Shown piece by piece: positions 61,716 to 64,000 of a stretch of 64,000 bases of DNA (position 1 is its first letter; each line of letters starts with the position of its first letter). The stretch covers positions 186,001-250,000 of the forward strand of contig JAGYXB010000051.1 in the NCBI GenBank assembly GCA_022495005.1, written 5' to 3'. A program made the position numbers and the translations under genes. Under the pieces are notes generated by a model, which worked only from the letters and a program-made list of their open reading frames with translations, was not told the origin of the DNA and did no database searches. The DNA is from Rhyacophila brunnea. Lineage: Eukaryota; Arthropoda; Insecta; Trichoptera; Rhyacophilidae.

Positions 61716-64000
61716 AGAAAGTGCCCACCACCACCCGTCATATATGCACAACCGTGGATATGCACGGCCGCTTTCTATGACGCTTTAAACGTGTCTGAAA
61801 GAAGTGATTTTAAGTGCTCATTCCGTCCCGAGACGGAGCCGCACGGGACTGATGCTGCAACCATGCACCGTAGTGCTGAAAGAAGAAAGTTAAGAAAGAA
61901 AATGTTTGTTTTTGGACTGGCTCTGCTGTCCGCTGACGTTAAGCGCTTTGTGTACCCGCATACTGAGTGTCACGAATTGAAATGGATGAGTCTACAGAAG
62001 AGTCGGGACTATCCCGCTCCCCATACGACGCTGCAAATTTCTCAAATGCCGCAAAGTTGGCCTCGGTTGCTACCAGATCTCCATGACCAATTGGGCCCGT
62101 GTGAGGACGGACCCTGGCAAACAGCTCCGCTCGTTCGAATTCCATAAGCGGGCAATCCCAGAGGATGTGTTCAACATCTTGGTGGTCATGCCCGCAGGTA
62201 CAACCCGGCCCATCTACTATCAAGCCAAACTCGTGGAGTCTGGCGGCGAAGTTGCCATGGCCGGTGAGGAACTGGCTAATCCAGTGCGAAGGTTGGAGTC
62301 TTCTAGTTTGGTGCCTGCAGAATACGTCTGGAAAAAAACGGTAAGTGTGCCGCCCCTTGGGGAGGCGGTCCACCTCGCCTGCCATGCCGCAAATGCGGTC
62401 TTGTACACAATGTCACTTACAGTCTTCCTGTAAGGAACGTCCTCGGATCTCTGCGGTGGTGTCAGATGGACACCGGCGAGTATTGTGCTGATCCCCCTCA
62501 AGAGGAGGGTGATCGATCCTCTGACTTGGACGTGCAGATCGAGGGGTAGCACCCCCGCGAGTACGGCAAGCGCGTCAGTAGAAGTTGTGCGGTAGGCTTT
62601 GGTAAGCGAGATCAGCGCAAGTCGCTGCCCGCTTAATAGTGCGCGTCTCACGAGAGTTAAGGAGTTTACTCGAGAATGCCAAATGCTGGAGGCGTAACCG
62701 GCAATTCCCATGAAAATTGCGCGGTATGCAACCTTAAGGGCTCTAGGCTTAAGTCCCCAAATGCTGCCCGCCATTCGGGCCATTCTCTGATAGGCCGAAT
62801 TGGCCTTAGAGACGGCCGTCTTGGCGTGGTGAACGAAAGACAGCTTGTCATCAAGAATTACTCCCAGATACGTAACCCTTTCGGAGAAACGCACTGAGGT
62901 CTGGCCAAAACGAACCGTGGGCGGCCGTCGAGTTATGTTGACCCGAGAACTACCCCTGAGGAGGACAGCTTCCGTTTTGCTCGGGGCAAAGGTCAGCTTG
63001 TTCAGCAACCCCCAATTAAGGATTCTGCCCAAGGCGTCCGTGGCTGCACGCTCAAGTGCCGGTCGGCTGGTCGCCCCAACAAGCAGGAGCAAGTCGTCGG
63101 CGTACGCAACGAGCGTGCAGCCCGGAGGCAGTGGCAGGGACAGAACGTCGTCAAACAGAATGTTCCACAGAAGGGTCCCAGGACGGAGCCCTGAGGACAC
63201 CCCATGGTGGTCCTCCTGTGAATCAGGCTGGGGCCGGAGTCGTAGGTTATCTCCCTATTGCTGAAGTAGCTTTGAACTAAGGCAAAGAGGTCCCCGGGGA
63301 TCTGTTTCAGCCTAAGCTTTGCCAGAACCAAGGGCCACCACGCAGTATCAAACGCGCCCGCTATGTCGAGAAAAATCCCGGCAACGAGGTCCTTGCCAGA
63401 GCTCTCCACAGAATCGATCACAAAGCGAATCGCATCCTCGGTGGACTTTCCGGGTCTAAACCCAAATTGTCTTTGCGAGATTGGACAGTTTTCCGACAGG
63501 TGGGACTCAATCCTGCTGTTTATCAATCTTTCCAATATCTTCCCGAAGACGGGAAGGAGCGTAATCGGTCTATACGCTTTCGGGTCACAAGGAGGGCGAC
63601 TGCCGGCTTTGGGGATCACCGTGAGATGACCCTTTTTCCAGCAGTCGGGGAATATGCCACTACTCATGCATTCTTTGTAGAGTTGCGTGATCTCGTGTGA
63701 GGCAAGAGACCACGCCCTTCTCGCTAGCGCGTTATCTATGCAGTCAAGCCCCGGGGCTTTGCCAATCGGGAGGCTGGCAAACAGGATCCCTAGTTCGGAC
63801 ATGGTAGTGGCTGCGGATCGCGGAGTGTTTAAGGGGAGCAGCGCATAGACGCGAAGCTGCTGAAATCGGTCGTTGTCAATGTCGAGCGACTCGTTGTCCT
63901 GCGGGATAAGAGCATCCAACAGGACTGTGGCGGACTCTTCAGAGCTATTGGTGAACGATCCGTCGGGGCGCCGTACCGCCGACATGACTTTTCCGGGCCA
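61716..64000 (-). mobile_element. R1-clade non-LTR retrotransposon, 3' part, running off the window
   Basis: A minus-strand, GC-rich block with a sharp boundary against the AT-rich genome. It comprises a reverse transcriptase in three frames (63985 down to 61939) and about 220 bp of 3' UTR ending near 61716, with no clear poly(A). The frame is open through the right edge, so the endonuclease and gag parts should lie beyond it. Reverse-transcriptase motif order and the C-terminal Cys/His knuckle fit the R1 clade; I cannot name the family. Confidence 0.85.
61939..64000 (-). pseudogene. R1-like reverse transcriptase ORF2 (partial, two frameshifts)
   Basis: Order on the minus strand: GKAPGLDCIDN, CWKKGHLTVIPKAG, YRPITLLPVFGKILERL, QFGFRPGKSTEDAI, motif A FLDIAGAFDTAWW, motif B MGCPQGSVLGP. 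Then a one-base slip near 63173-63176 leads to WNILFDDVLSL, catalytic YADDLLLL (codons 63093-63104), VTYLGVILDDKLSF. A second slip near 62360 leads to FPDVFCRHQT, LTGHGNFAARL and the knuckle CTCGHDHQDVEHILWDCPL, with TAA at 61939-61941. It would copy its own RNA by target-primed reverse transcription. Only two lesions in about 690 codons, so it is recently dead, or the slips are assembly errors in G/C runs. Confidence 0.88.

Noticed and set aside
61716..64000. Bacterial contamination suspected from high GC
   Set aside because: The content is an R1-type reverse transcriptase with YADD and a Cys/His knuckle, and its 3' end is joined to a repeat found elsewhere in the window.

Overview
The window reads as insect nuclear DNA. 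It is strongly AT-rich, with spliced GT-AG genes, no operon-like packing, and many MITEs, tRNA-derived SINEs and degenerate non-LTR retrotransposons. Repeated TAGGTACCTA-like words and a secreted gut/saliva-type nuclease suggest a hemipteran, possibly an aphid; that placement is inference.

1-14.6 kb holds the only confident host genes: two + strand paralogues in tandem of a secreted DNA/RNA non-specific endonuclease, the NUC family that contains the insect dsRNases. The downstream copy (10149-14567) is complete: five exons, 402 residues, a signal peptide, and R230/H232/N262/E270 at the same spacing as the Serratia nuclease active site. The upstream copy (1976-6634) has intact exons 2-5 with identical exon lengths, but I cannot find its signal-peptide exon. 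Both copies carry the same two MITE families in matching positions, in opposite orientation.

14.6-61.5 kb contains no gene I can defend. It is a mosaic of hAT-type MITEs (several with 8-bp target duplications), foldback elements, SINEs, and short 3' remnants of RTE- or jockey-like reverse transcriptases. Several elements are nested: a MITE in a SINE at 20.1 kb and 43.4 kb, a SINE in a hAT element at 56.5 kb, and an RTE fragment in a foldback at 58.6 kb. The long (ATC)n microsatellite at 41.8-42.0 kb is the 3' tail of one RTE remnant. Nearly all reverse-transcriptase remnants lie on the minus strand, with one plus-strand exception at 44.7 kb. A possible orphan signal-peptide exon lies at 42675-42740.

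61.7-64.0 kb is the 3' part of an R1-clade non-LTR retrotransposon on the minus strand. It is GC-rich, carries two frameshifts, and runs off the right edge. Its 3' end abuts a dispersed repeat that also occurs at 34.6 kb.

The genes do not form a pathway beyond the nuclease pair. The best leads are the pair itself, the mirrored MITE insertions, the strand-biased retroelement graveyard, and an unassigned three-copy repeat with a conserved core at 9.2, 52.5 and 53.5 kb.
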